This document shows, in pieces, positions 41,984 to 51,260 of a DNA stretch of 64,000 nt (position 1 is its first letter; every line of letters begins with the position of its first letter). This DNA is from Rhizosphaericola mali (lineage in GTDB: Bacteria > Bacteroidota > Bacteroidia > Chitinophagales > Chitinophagaceae). A program made the translations under genes and the position numbers. Location: assembly GCF_004337365.2 (NCBI RefSeq), contig NZ_CP044016.1:1488001-1552000 (forward strand), read 5' to 3'. The notes under the pieces are model-generated. The model searched no databases, had not been told where the DNA came from, and saw only the letters and a list, made by a program, of their open reading frames with translations.

Positions 41984-44900
41984 TCAAATGGACGTCTTAT
42001 CCCTTGTATTAAATATTTTCTCAATGATCATATACATCGCAGGCACTACAAATAAAGTCAAAATCATGGAACTTGTAAGACCACCAATAATAACCCAAGC
42101 CATACCATTTTTAAATTCAGCACCAGCCCCTTTGGCCAAGGCAATGGGAAGCATTCCGAGTATCATGGCGAGCGTAGTCATTAATATAGGACGCAAACGT
42201 TCCTTGCCTGCTTCAACAAGCGCATCATGTACAGACTTACCATTTTTTTTCAGATGATTGGCAAAATCAACAATCAATATAGCATTTTTTGATACCAACC
42301 CCAATAGCATAATCATACCTATAATGGTAAATACGTTTAAAGTTTCCATAGTCAATGCCAATGCCAATAAAGCACCGATCAAGGCTACAGGTATGGAAAA
42401 CAATACCACAAATGGATAAATCGTACTATCATACAACGCTACCATCACCAAATAAACCAAAACAATTCCAACAATAAGTGCTAGTCCAAGACTTCCGAAT
42501 GCTTCCCCCTGATTTTTGGTATCCCCGTCATAGTCAACACTCATACCCGTAGGCAATTTGACATTCTTTACTTTTTCTTTGATATTGTCTGCGACGGTCC
42601 CTGTTGGCAATCCAACTACATTGGATTCTACTTTGATGGAGTTTAACCGATTATTGCGTTCCAAAACTGATTCTCCTAAGGAAAGATAAACATCGGCGAA
42701 CTGACTTAAGACAAAATTTTGACCATCACTATTGCTGAATGAGAGATTACGCACGTCGTTTATATTGGTTTTGTTATTGGCATCCAATCCTATAAAGATC
42801 TTATACTCATCTCCATTTTGCTTGAACTTACTATCGTCATTTCCACTAAATGCATTTTGAATACTTTTACCAACAATACTAGCATTAAGTCCCATCAATG
42901 TCATTTTTTCTCGGTCGAGATTGATACCTACTTCTTGTTTGGGATCTTTCACGGATAGTTTTACAAATTTTGTTCCTGGTACATTTTCAATGATAGATTT
43001 ATATTTTTCTGCCACACTACGAACAGCTTCCAAGTCCAGTCCTTTAATCGCAATCTGAATTGGGGCACCATTCGTTGTACCTGTCACCCCAATAGATGAC
43101 GCAGTTACTTTTACACCTGGTAATTTATCTGCGAGTTCTTTTTGAAGCGTTACACCAAATTCATCGGAAGTAAATTGTCTTTTGGTATTATCAATCAGAC
43201 CAACAGTAATCTCTGCTAGATTTGCATTGTTAGAGGTTCCTGCAACCGATCCATTTACAAAGCCAATATTGGAAAATGCTTTCACCACTTCGGGATGTGC
43301 CATGATAATTTTTTCTGCATCTTGCGTTGCCATATTCGTATTGTATATCGTTGCTTCAGGCGCCAATTCAAGATTGACCATCAACTCTCCTTGATCTGCA
43401 TTTGGCATAAATGCGCCTCCAATAAATCCTTTTACTACCAACATAATAGAGCCAATCAATAAAACTATTACAAGCGATAATAGCCAACGCTTTTTCGTTA
43501 ATGTCCAGTCCAACAACTGACCATAAAGCTCTTTTAATTTCTCAATTCCATTTTCCAGTCCTAGGTTGATTCGTCCCCATATTGTATCTTTTTTAAGGAT
43601 GGTTAATTTACCAAAACGACTTGCTAGCATAGGAGTAACCGTAAAGGATACAAATAAACTCATCAAAGTGGAAAATACAACCACCAACGCAAACTCTTTT
43701 AATATTGAACCAATCAGTCCTCCTGCAAGTGCTAACGGCAAGAATACCACGACGTCCACCAATGTAATAGCTAATGCAGTAAAGCCTATTTCATTTCTTC
43801 CATCTAAAGCTGCCTGCTTTTTATCAACGCCCATTTCAAGATGGCGATAGATATTTTCCAAAACAACAATGGAGTCGTCTACTAAAATACCCACAACTAA
43901 AGACATGGCCATCAAAGACATTAAATTGAGGGAGAATCCCATAAAATACATAGCAATGAAAGTTGGAATTATGGAAGACGGCAATGCAACTAACACAAAT
44001 AAAGAAGAACGAAAACTATGCAAAAATGCCAACATCACTATACCTACAATCAATACAGCCATCAAAAGATCTTCCATTACGGCATCCGCCGATTTCATCG
44101 TATAAATAGATTGATCGGAAGATACAAAAAACTTAAGGTTATCATTTTTATATTGCTGCTCAATACTTGAAAAAGCTTGCTTCACACCTTTACTTACATT
44201 TACGGCGTTAGCATCGCTCTGTTTTATAATCTGTATCCCAATTGATGCAATACCATTAACATGATTAATCGCCGTTTCTTTGGCAGTTCCATCTGTTACT
44301 TCCGCCACATCTTTGAGGTAAATACTTCCCATTCCTGGCTTTTGCATGATGATTAAGTCATTCATCTGCGTAATAGAATCCAAATTGGCATTGAACTGCA
44401 AGGAAAGCTGCTGATTTTGTGTTTCTACTTTACCTGCAGGAAATGATGTATTTGCATTAGCAACCGCTTCGGTTAACTGGGTAATACTAATTCCATAGGC
44501 TTTTAATTTTTCCTGATTAATATTGATTTGAATTTCACGTTCATTTCCCCCAATAATATTTACCTGCCCCACTCCTTCTACATTTTGCAACGTAGGCAAT
44601 AGACGTTTATCTACTAAATTGTACAATTCCTTGGGTGGAAGATTGGATGTCACACCTGCGCGGACAACAGGCATTTCTTCCAAATTTACCTTATTGACTA
44701 TTGGACGATCTATATCTTTGGGCAAATCATTAATCGTCTGGTCTGCTTTTCGCTGCACATTCCTTTCGGCTTCATCTACATCAGTCCCACTTTTAAACTC
44801 AATGGTAATAACAGAAACCCCTTCTTGAGAATTGGAACTAATATTATCTAATCCTTCCACAGAAGCAAATGCATCTTCTAATTTTTTGGTTACGGAAGAT

Positions 44901-45079
44901 TCCACCTCCGAGGCCGAAGCACCTGGATAAACGGTATTTACCGTTACCGTTGCAATCTCCATTTTAGGCAAAAGATTATAGTTCAAACGCGAGTAACTCA
45001 GCATTCCGAATATAAATAAAACGACAAAAATAACCACTATAAGTAAGGGCCTTTTGACTGCAATTTCAGCTATGGACAT
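41984..45079 (-). CDS. RND efflux pump, inner-membrane permease
   Basis: 1031 residues of the AcrB/HAE1-like resistance-nodulation-division family, a proton-driven exporter in the inner membrane. N-terminal membrane segment (KRPLLIVVIFVVLFIFGMLS), periplasmic porter domains, then transmembrane segments 2-6 with the proton-relay Asp pair in GILVDDSIVVLENIYR. A second porter half and segments 8-12 follow, with the essential Lys in LVSKNAILIVDFANH. Length is normal. Third gene of the tolC-adaptor-pump operon; it starts 4 bases after the adaptor stop. The frame is intact. Substrates probably include drugs or detergents, but this cannot be read from sequence. Confidence 0.96.
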   Translation of the reverse strand: MSIAEIAVKRPLLIVVIFVVLFIFGMLSYSRLNYNLLPKMEIATVTVNTVYPGASASEVESSVTKKLEDAFASVEGLDNISSNSQEGVSVITIEFKSGTDVDEAERNVQRKADQTINDLPKDIDRPIVNKVNLEEMPVVRAGVTSNLPPKELYNLVDKRLLPTLQNVEGVGQVNIIGGNEREIQININQEKLKAYGISITQLTEAVANANTSFPAGKVETQNQQLSLQFNANLDSITQMNDLIIMQKPGMGSIYLKDVAEVTDGTAKETAINHVNGIASIGIQIIKQSDANAVNVSKGVKQAFSSIEQQYKNDNLKFFVSSDQSIYTMKSADAVMEDLLMAVLIVGIVMLAFLHSFRSSLFVLVALPSSIIPTFIAMYFMGFSLNLMSLMAMSLVVGILVDDSIVVLENIYRHLEMGVDKKQAALDGRNEIGFTALAITLVDVVVFLPLALAGGLIGSILKEFALVVVFSTLMSLFVSFTVTPMLASRFGKLTILKKDTIWGRINLGLENGIEKLKELYGQLLDWTLTKKRWLLSLVIVLLIGSIMLVVKGFIGGAFMPNADQGELMVNLELAPEATIYNTNMATQDAEKIIMAHPEVVKAFSNIGFVNGSVAGTSNNANLAEITVGLIDNTKRQFTSDEFGVTLQKELADKLPGVKVTASSIGVTGTTNGAPIQIAIKGLDLEAVRSVAEKYKSIIENVPGTKFVKLSVKDPKQEVGINLDREKMTLMGLNASIVGKSIQNAFSGNDDSKFKQNGDEYKIFIGLDANNKTNINDVRNLSFSNSDGQNFVLSQFADVYLSLGESVLERNNRLNSIKVESNVVGLPTGTVADNIKEKVKNVKLPTGMSVDYDGDTKNQGEAFGSLGLALIVGIVLVYLVMVALYDSTIYPFVVLFSIPVALIGALLALALTMETLNVFTIIGMIMLLGLVSKNAILIVDFANHLKKNGKSVHDALVEAGKERLRPILMTTLAMILGMLPIALAKGAGAEFKNGMAWVIIGGLTSSMILTLFVVPAMYMIIEKIFNTRDKTSI

Positions 45080-45083
45080 ATTT

Positions 45084-46145
45084 TTACTTTGAGATTTTAA
45101 CTAGCGCACCTTCGCGCAAATTGATTTGACCAGAGGTCACAACAATGTCACCCACTTGCAAACCGCTGGTAACAATGAGTTTACCGTTAACTTCACCATT
45201 CGTGGTTATTTTTTGCAAATGCACTTTTCCATTGCGAACTATATAAACAAATGGATTTTGGATACTTTCCGTAAGCGATGTACGTGGTATTGCCATTACG
45301 TTTAACATTGGTTTGTTATTAAAATGAACATATACAAATGTGCCTGAACGGAACAAGTCTGTTGTAGAACCGTCTAACAGTATTTCAGCATTATAGTTGT
45401 GCATTTCGTCGGCTTGGGGATTAATAAAATCAACTACACCATTAAAACGCTTTCCAGGATAAACATCAGCCGTAACGATAACAAGGTCACCTTTGGCTAT
45501 TTTATATACTTCCGACTCGGTAAGCCGAACATTTAATTTTATACGAGAAAGATTGACAATCGTAGCTATTTCCCCTCCACTCGCGACATACATACCATCC
45601 TCCACCGATTTTTCTGAAATAATGCCCGATGTAGGAGCTGTAATATTTGCATCATTGATATTCTTACGCGCCTGATACACTTCATTCAATGCATCTTCAT
45701 AGTCTTGGCGAATAGTATTAACTTTTTCTTGTGTTGCAGCCTTACCCGCTAATAATTCAGTATAGGTTTGTAAGTCTTCTTTCAATTTTTTTTCGTGATA
45801 TTCTGCTTTTTGTAAATCCAACACCATTAATTTGTTATCTAAAACTGCCACCTTTTGTCCAGCAGAAACATGACTACCCAATTGGATAAACATTTTTTTT
45901 ATTGTACCACTTTTACCTAATGCCAAAATTTTAGCTTCTTTAAATGGTAATACGTTACCCGTTTTAAGCATTTCCGAATTGAAATCTTGTAGTTGAACAG
46001 TATCTACTTTTACAGGAACAGTAAGGTCTTTATTGTTTACCAAAGTATTTTTAGCATCAATAATTTTCTTATTTTTACTAAGTTTGAATACGATCGCCAC
46101 TACCACTAGAAGTATCAGCACGATGAAAATAATTTTTCGTTTCAT
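45084..46145 (-). CDS. RND efflux periplasmic adaptor (MFP)
   Basis: 353 residues. An N-terminal membrane anchor (IIFIVLILLVVVAIVFKL) precedes a lipoyl/barrel-sandwich half (KILALGKSGTIKKMFIQLGS, HVSAGQKVAVLD), a coiled-coil hairpin (QKAEYHEKKLKEDLQTYTEL), the second lipoyl half (ITAPTSGIISEKSVEDGMYV) and a beta barrel. No lipobox Cys, so it is held by the anchor. It bridges the pump to the TolC-like channel encoded 21 bases upstream. Confidence 0.95.
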   Translation of the reverse strand: MKRKIIFIVLILLVVVAIVFKLSKNKKIIDAKNTLVNNKDLTVPVKVDTVQLQDFNSEMLKTGNVLPFKEAKILALGKSGTIKKMFIQLGSHVSAGQKVAVLDNKLMVLDLQKAEYHEKKLKEDLQTYTELLAGKAATQEKVNTIRQDYEDALNEVYQARKNINDANITAPTSGIISEKSVEDGMYVASGGEIATIVNLSRIKLNVRLTESEVYKIAKGDLVIVTADVYPGKRFNGVVDFINPQADEMHNYNAEILLDGSTTDLFRSGTFVYVHFNNKPMLNVMAIPRTSLTESIQNPFVYIVRNGKVHLQKITTNGEVNGKLIVTSGLQVGDIVVTSGQINLREGALVKISK

Positions 46146-46166
46146 TTAGATATATTATTTACGCGT

Positions 46167-47501
46167 TTAGTTTTTTATTAAAGTGCCTGCAGATTTTTCC
46201 ATATCTACTTTCGCCATCAAATAATTGTATAGGGAATTGAGGTAATTGGTCTGAGCTTCTTTAAGTGAATTTTGTGCATTGATCCAATCTGTCATATCTG
46301 TCACACCCTTTTGATATTGAAGATTTGTAGTAGCAAGTACGGACTCCGCTAATTGAATATTATTTTTGTCCATAATGACGTTACCTTGCTCCTGATCCAT
46401 TTTATTATACGCATTTTTGTAGTCTAATCGATATTTGTCCGCATTAAGCTTGAGTTGCTCCATGGAGTTCATACTTTGAAACTTCGCTTGTTTGTATTGA
46501 GCATTGCGTTTATAAAAATCCAAAATAGGAAAAGACAATTTCAATCCCACTCCTGCAAATGGAGATGTTCCTTGGAATGTTTGACCCAAATAATCTCCAA
46601 AACCTACGGTTCCATATTTAGCATAGGCAGTAAGTTTTGGATACATTTGTGCTTTTATTTTCTCAGCATTAATCTTGTCTGCCTTCATCGTAATCTCATC
46701 GATTTTATAGTCCGTTATGTTTTGTAAAAAAAATGAGGGAGTGTCAGAAACATTGGATGCGGTTTTCCCTATTACACCAACGATTTCTGTTGTAGTATCC
46801 AAGGAAATTGTATCATCAAATGGATAACCCATATCATATTTCAATTGATTGATCGATAATTCTAAATTACTCTGCGCCACTCTAATTTTTGAAATAGTAT
46901 TGTTTCTATCTACGGAGACTTTATCTAATTCTTTTTGTAGTAAAACGCCTTTATTTACTTGAAGTTGACTAATATCTACCTGCTTTATATAATTTTCTAA
47001 ATTAGAATTTAATAGGTATAGTTGTTCTCTGTAAACCTTAATCTGGTAATAAGATTTGGAGATATTATATATAATCGTTTCTTCACTCAATCGTACATTT
47101 AAGTCTGCTTGTTGTTTGTTTAACTTGTTAGCTTTTAAGCCGACCAAAAGGCTTTTGTCAAAAATAGTCTGATCCAATTGAGCCGTTGTGTTCATTGCAA
47201 ATTGCTTCGACATAGCTATCTTTATGTCCGTTGGAGAAAATGCTCCTGCAGGAATGACGGTCTCTTGAAGTTTGAGATTATCATCTAAAGAACCATTCAA
47301 ACTAACGGAAGGTAAATATCCAGCCAATAACTCTTGCGCCTTAGCATCCGCCTCTTGTTTTTTGTTATAGTAAATTGTTCGATTACGATTATTTTGTAAT
47401 CCAAAAGAGATACAACGCTTTAAATCCCAATTGGAAGTATCAGACTGCGCATATATATAAATAGGAAAGTGAAAGATTAGAAATAACCAAATGAGTCTCA
47501 T
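46167..47501 (-). CDS. TolC-family outer-membrane efflux channel
   Basis: 444 residues with signal peptide MRLIWLFLIFHFPIYIYAQ. The TolC repeat architecture is visible as two long helical halves: KKQEADAKAQELLAGYLPSV, LDQTIFDKSLLVGLKA in the first, and FAGVGLKLSFPILDFYKRNA, YQKGVTDMTDWINAQNSLKE in the second. First gene of the efflux operon. About 65-165 bases before its start lie four TGAAACG-type half-sites that look like an operator array. Confidence 0.94.
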   Translation of the reverse strand: MRLIWLFLIFHFPIYIYAQSDTSNWDLKRCISFGLQNNRNRTIYYNKKQEADAKAQELLAGYLPSVSLNGSLDDNLKLQETVIPAGAFSPTDIKIAMSKQFAMNTTAQLDQTIFDKSLLVGLKANKLNKQQADLNVRLSEETIIYNISKSYYQIKVYREQLYLLNSNLENYIKQVDISQLQVNKGVLLQKELDKVSVDRNNTISKIRVAQSNLELSINQLKYDMGYPFDDTISLDTTTEIVGVIGKTASNVSDTPSFFLQNITDYKIDEITMKADKINAEKIKAQMYPKLTAYAKYGTVGFGDYLGQTFQGTSPFAGVGLKLSFPILDFYKRNAQYKQAKFQSMNSMEQLKLNADKYRLDYKNAYNKMDQEQGNVIMDKNNIQLAESVLATTNLQYQKGVTDMTDWINAQNSLKEAQTNYLNSLYNYLMAKVDMEKSAGTLIKN

Positions 47502-47565
47502 CTATAAATTTGTTTGAGTAGGCAAAAATGAAAAAGTGGCAGATGATAAACAAGCTAAAATATGC

Positions 47566-47666
47566 TGAAGCGTTCAAATATTATACTGAAACGTATCAAG
47601 TTTTATTCTCATAAAACAGAATCGTTTCAATAGTTTAACGGCTCAATAAATAATTCGTCCGTTTCA
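47566..47666. promoter_or_regulatory. TGAAACG half-site cluster upstream of the efflux operon
   Basis: TGAAGCGTTCA (47566-47576) is nearly palindromic on its own. TGAAACG (47587-47593), CGTTTCA (47623-47629) and CGTTTCA (47660-47666) follow. Four matches to one 7-base motif in 100 AT-rich bases directly upstream of tolC suggest binding sites for a dedicated repressor or activator, not encoded next to the operon. Confidence 0.5.
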
Positions 47667-47773
47667 AGTAATATATAGTCCACTTTACATTACCAATTAG
47701 CATATAAATAGGAAATAGTCCTCAACTGAATATTTTATTATCCATCAGAAGACTATTTAATTTAATAAAAGAC

Positions 47774-48412
47774 TTAAAAATTATAACCCAATCCAACAGA
47801 GATTGATTTTGGCGATAGTTTATAGTTGTTTTTATCTTTATTAATCATATTCATACCATAACGATAAGAAACATTGAATTGAATACCATTACTTAATTCA
47901 TAACCTAATATAGCAGCACCACCCGCAACAATCCTATTCATTTCTGACTTTTGATCGTCATATTTTTTAAATACATCTAGGTTTTCATTTTTAAATTTAC
48001 CCTTTATTCCCATAGAGACATAAGGCCCTGCTCCCGCAAACAACCGACCATTTGTTGCATTTTTCCATTGTCCCATAAAATAGATGGGAACATCCATACC
48101 CATAAATTCAAATTTATCTTTGATATTGTTTCTTTCTATATCTGTGGTATAATATGCAAAAAGGATATCTTCTTGGATGGCAAAATGATTGGATATATCA
48201 AAACGCAGAGATGCTCCAAATCTTCCGCCTGGCCCCATCTTACTTTTGAGTGCATTATTATCCTTTACAATAAAGTTAGAATAGTTACCGTCTGCTTTAA
48301 TACCAAAAGTTAATTTTTCTTTGATAGTTTGTACTAAACTTTGTGACTTTGCTTGGTTGTTTATTTGGCTAATTACAAAGAAAATAGCTGTAGAGAAAAT
48401 AATTTTTTTCAT
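47774..48412 (-). CDS. outer-membrane beta-barrel protein (porin-family fold)
   Basis: 212 residues with a signal peptide (IIFSTAIFFVISQINNQAKS). It has the alternating beta-strand pattern of the small OMP beta-barrel family (PF13568-like): LTFGIKADGNYSNFIVKD, GRFGASLRFDISNHFAIQED, FAGAGPYVSMGIKGKF, IVAGGAAILGYELSNGIQFN, and a C-terminal SISVGLGYNF ending in Phe, as expected for barrel insertion. Monocistronic. A TAnnTTTG-type box (TAATTTTG reading minus strand, near 48471-48478) could be its promoter. Role unknown; likely a structural or adhesion-type barrel. Confidence 0.88.
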   Translation of the reverse strand: MKKIIFSTAIFFVISQINNQAKSQSLVQTIKEKLTFGIKADGNYSNFIVKDNNALKSKMGPGGRFGASLRFDISNHFAIQEDILFAYYTTDIERNNIKDKFEFMGMDVPIYFMGQWKNATNGRLFAGAGPYVSMGIKGKFKNENLDVFKKYDDQKSEMNRIVAGGAAILGYELSNGIQFNVSYRYGMNMINKDKNNYKLSPKSISVGLGYNF

Positions 48413-48910
48413 AAATGACGATTTTTTATTTGATAGTGTTTCTTATCAAATTTGTTTTGTGATTAATGATGCAAAATTATTTTGATAGAAAGAAGCTGAA
48501 AAGGTCTATAGTTGTTAATATTGTCCTTATTTAGCTTATTTTATTAAATTTAGCAATTTTTACCCTAACAAATAGTCCTTCTTTAGATAACTTATTTTGG
48601 AGTAAATAGGTTATTATTGGCCAATAATAGCTTTTAATCCATTACGATTATACATTATCAGGTAATTTGTAGTTTGTAAGTCAAAATATTTTAATTGTGT
48701 TGAATGTAATAAAATCACAATGAGAACAATATTCATTTGCAAGCCCATGGGACTATGAAAAATTATTATACTACTCTAACCTATCTGGAACGTTTTATCT
48801 CAGCTAAATTTAAGAAAAAGGAATTATCTGTTGCAAAAATTAGACTATGTCTTTATTGAGCAATTTGAATACTCCTTCTGAAATTCGCCTATTCCATCTA
48901 TTTAAAGAAA
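48413..48910. other. intergenic region, nothing recognised beyond a promoter
   Basis: About 500 AT-rich bases between the barrel gene and the end of the aspartic-protease gene. No open frame with family resemblance, no strong hairpin and no IS end was seen. The part next to 48412 should hold the barrel-gene promoter. Confidence 0.5.
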
Positions 48911-50167
48911 TTATTTTAATATTTGAATATTTTTAGATTTATAGTTTATTATAAAATGAAATTGTTCTAAAAATGGAATTCCTAATAACCCCGAGACTTC
49001 GTTATTTTTAGAATTTAAACCATAACCAAGACTCGCATCACTTACTACACTATATTGAGGCAAAAGAATCTTATTTCCAATTTGCATTTTCTTTATATAA
49101 CCAGTTTGATTTTTCTGTTGTGTTTGTGCTACCTCATTAATAGCAACGTCTTTATTATCAAATTCAAATTGCGCCCCAATGTTATCTACAAAACTGTTAT
49201 TTACGACATTTGCGTTGGCTCCACAGTCTAGTCCAAAATTAAAACTTTGATTATTAATAATAGTTCGGATAATTGGAATATGTCTGACCATTTTAAAAGA
49301 AATAGAATCTTTCATTTTCTTTTCATGATAATTGCTATACGCTTCTAATGAATGTAGTACTAACTTATTGTTTTTAAAATCAAATTCCGAAGCATAATTA
49401 TTTAAAAATGCTTGTCCTATTAGTCCAAAAAAAGTAGAATCTTCCCAAGTGCTATTGGATTCCATATTCATTGCAGGAAGATCTAGGTTATCCAAATGAA
49501 GATTACCTATAATAAGTTGATTTTTTACACTTTTAATAGGTTGTGGGCTTTTTCCACCGACGCCTCTTAGTTCCATTTTAATTGCCGTAGTACCAGAACT
49601 ATCTGCAAATCTTTTATTTAAAATAATAAATGGAGCTCCAGAATCTAACATAAAATATCCATTTATGCCATTTAAAATAGCAGACAAATAGATTAATCCA
49701 TTTAAGCGAATCATGGAGATTGCATTAGTGGATTCTATCTTTGATCTTTCCCATACCGATTGATAGGCTTTTTCGGCATCCCAATTTTCTGGTTGCTTGA
49801 TAATATTGAGTTGAATTATTTTTCCATTTTTGTCGAAAACTATAGAAGGGTATGTAGTCTTACCATTCGAATATTTCGCGGATAAGACTATACTATCATT
49901 TTGATTTCCGATAAGATTCTCCGATTGTATTTTATACTCAGAAATTGTTGGATATTGAAATAAAACAGCGTCTAAAAATCGAACATTATTACCAGGATAA
50001 GGAAAATCACCTAATCGACTATTCTCATTCATAAGATTGGATAATCCTGCCGCATCTTTTTGATTGATCAATTGCACTATTTCCTTGATGCGCTCTTGCT
50101 TATTAGAAAATTGGGCTTGCCCTAAAATTGGCAAACCCAACAGTATCATGAACTTTAATTTATTCAA
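48911..50167 (-). CDS. exported retropepsin-like aspartic protease
   Basis: 418 residues with a signal peptide (MNKLKFMILLGLPILGQAQ). Residues about 25-125 form a DUF3887/SnoaL-like domain. Then two clan-AA modules follow: YFMLDSGAPFIIL (D175) with FGLIGQAFLNNYASEFDF, and FGLDCGANANVV (D314) with LLGIPFLEQFHFIINY. Two Asp half-sites in one chain can form a complete pepsin-like active site, though both deviate from DTG (DSG, DCG). Last gene of the SusCD operon, 7 bases after the hydrolase. It probably cleaves peptides in the periplasm. Confidence 0.85.
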   Translation of the reverse strand: MNKLKFMILLGLPILGQAQFSNKQERIKEIVQLINQKDAAGLSNLMNENSRLGDFPYPGNNVRFLDAVLFQYPTISEYKIQSENLIGNQNDSIVLSAKYSNGKTTYPSIVFDKNGKIIQLNIIKQPENWDAEKAYQSVWERSKIESTNAISMIRLNGLIYLSAILNGINGYFMLDSGAPFIILNKRFADSSGTTAIKMELRGVGGKSPQPIKSVKNQLIIGNLHLDNLDLPAMNMESNSTWEDSTFFGLIGQAFLNNYASEFDFKNNKLVLHSLEAYSNYHEKKMKDSISFKMVRHIPIIRTIINNQSFNFGLDCGANANVVNNSFVDNIGAQFEFDNKDVAINEVAQTQQKNQTGYIKKMQIGNKILLPQYSVVSDASLGYGLNSKNNEVSGLLGIPFLEQFHFIINYKSKNIQILK

Positions 50168-50174
50168 ACTATAA

Positions 50175-51260
50175 TTACTTTAATGATTTTAACCATTGCG
50201 CGATAATATCAGAAGCCTCTGTATTAAAAGCGCTTGGTTGTATTTTTGAGGGATTCTTAACTGATGATTCGGGTAAATACAAATGATTTACGCCATGTAT
50301 CAAATGTGTAGATACATTATGATTACCTCCTTCTGCAGCATAATCTTTCCAATGTAATAGATTACTTGGAACTACCATTGGATCTTTATCTCCATTAAGT
50401 GCTAAAACGGGAACTTTGACATTACTAATTATTTTCTCTGCATTTATTCTAACAAAGTAGCGATACCAAGGTCCTGTTGCTTGATGTACATACATGTATA
50501 TTGGAAATCTAAAATGATCATATTCAATTCCTAAACTTTTTACATAAGCATCATCATTTGTTTTCCAAAATGAATAAGTTGAGTCCAACTTCTCTGCCAT
50601 ATTCGTTGAATTTGCATTGTGATAAGCTGTAACAAACATCAATTTATTGATTTCATTATATCTCTTCTTGTCTGTTATTGGTATAGGTGCTTTATCAACT
50701 ATTGCATCATTTTGATCTAATAAAGCATCTAACCCATTAGATGCAATACCTGAAATACTAATCAAAAATTTAACATCTTTAGATTCATTTGCGGCAATAG
50801 CTATTGCCAGTCCTCCTTCACTATGTCCTAGTAGTCCTATTTTATTTGGATTGATATTTTTTTGCTTTTGTAAAAAATGTAATGCGGTTAAGGCATCTTC
50901 TGCAAAATCCTTCGTTGTAGCACTATCATATTTTCCAGTAGTCTCACCAACACCACGATCGTCAACTCTCAAAACGGCATAGCCATTTTTGTTTAAAAGA
51001 TTCGCTAAAAGTTTGAACATAGGCGTACCTCCCATATTGCCATCTCTATCCTGTGGTCCTGTACCAGATACAATAATAATGGCAGGCACTTTAGCTTTTG
51101 TATTTTGTGGATAAGATAGCGTCCCACCAAACTGTATAGTTTGGTGGGAATTGATAAATTTTACACGTATACTATCTGTACTTTGTGCATATATATTTCC
51201 AAGAATACTCCAAGAAAATATAGTCATTAAAATACAACTTACAATATAAGGTTTCTTCAT
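50175..51260 (-). CDS. exported alpha/beta hydrolase
   Basis: 361 residues with a signal peptide ending IYAQS. Serine-hydrolase motifs: oxyanion region IIVSGTGPQDRDG, nucleophile S147 in GLLGHSEGGLA, acid in LALNGDKDPMVV, and His in LIHGVNHLYLPES. It resembles the dienelactone-hydrolase/prolyl-oligopeptidase-like esterases of Bacteroidota; substrate could be an ester or peptide. The start overlaps the TlpA-like stop by one base, so it is translationally coupled in the operon. Confidence 0.9.
   Translation of the reverse strand: MKKPYIVSCILMTIFSWSILGNIYAQSTDSIRVKFINSHQTIQFGGTLSYPQNTKAKVPAIIIVSGTGPQDRDGNMGGTPMFKLLANLLNKNGYAVLRVDDRGVGETTGKYDSATTKDFAEDALTALHFLQKQKNINPNKIGLLGHSEGGLAIAIAANESKDVKFLISISGIASNGLDALLDQNDAIVDKAPIPITDKKRYNEINKLMFVTAYHNANSTNMAEKLDSTYSFWKTNDDAYVKSLGIEYDHFRFPIYMYVHQATGPWYRYFVRINAEKIISNVKVPVLALNGDKDPMVVPSNLLHWKDYAAEGGNHNVSTHLIHGVNHLYLPESSVKNPSKIQPSAFNTEASDIIAQWLKSLK

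Noticed and set aside
47713-47758. AAATAGTC / GACTATTT pair after the barrel gene as a terminator
   Set aside because: The loop is about 30 bases and there is no clear T-tract in the minus direction, so support is insufficient.
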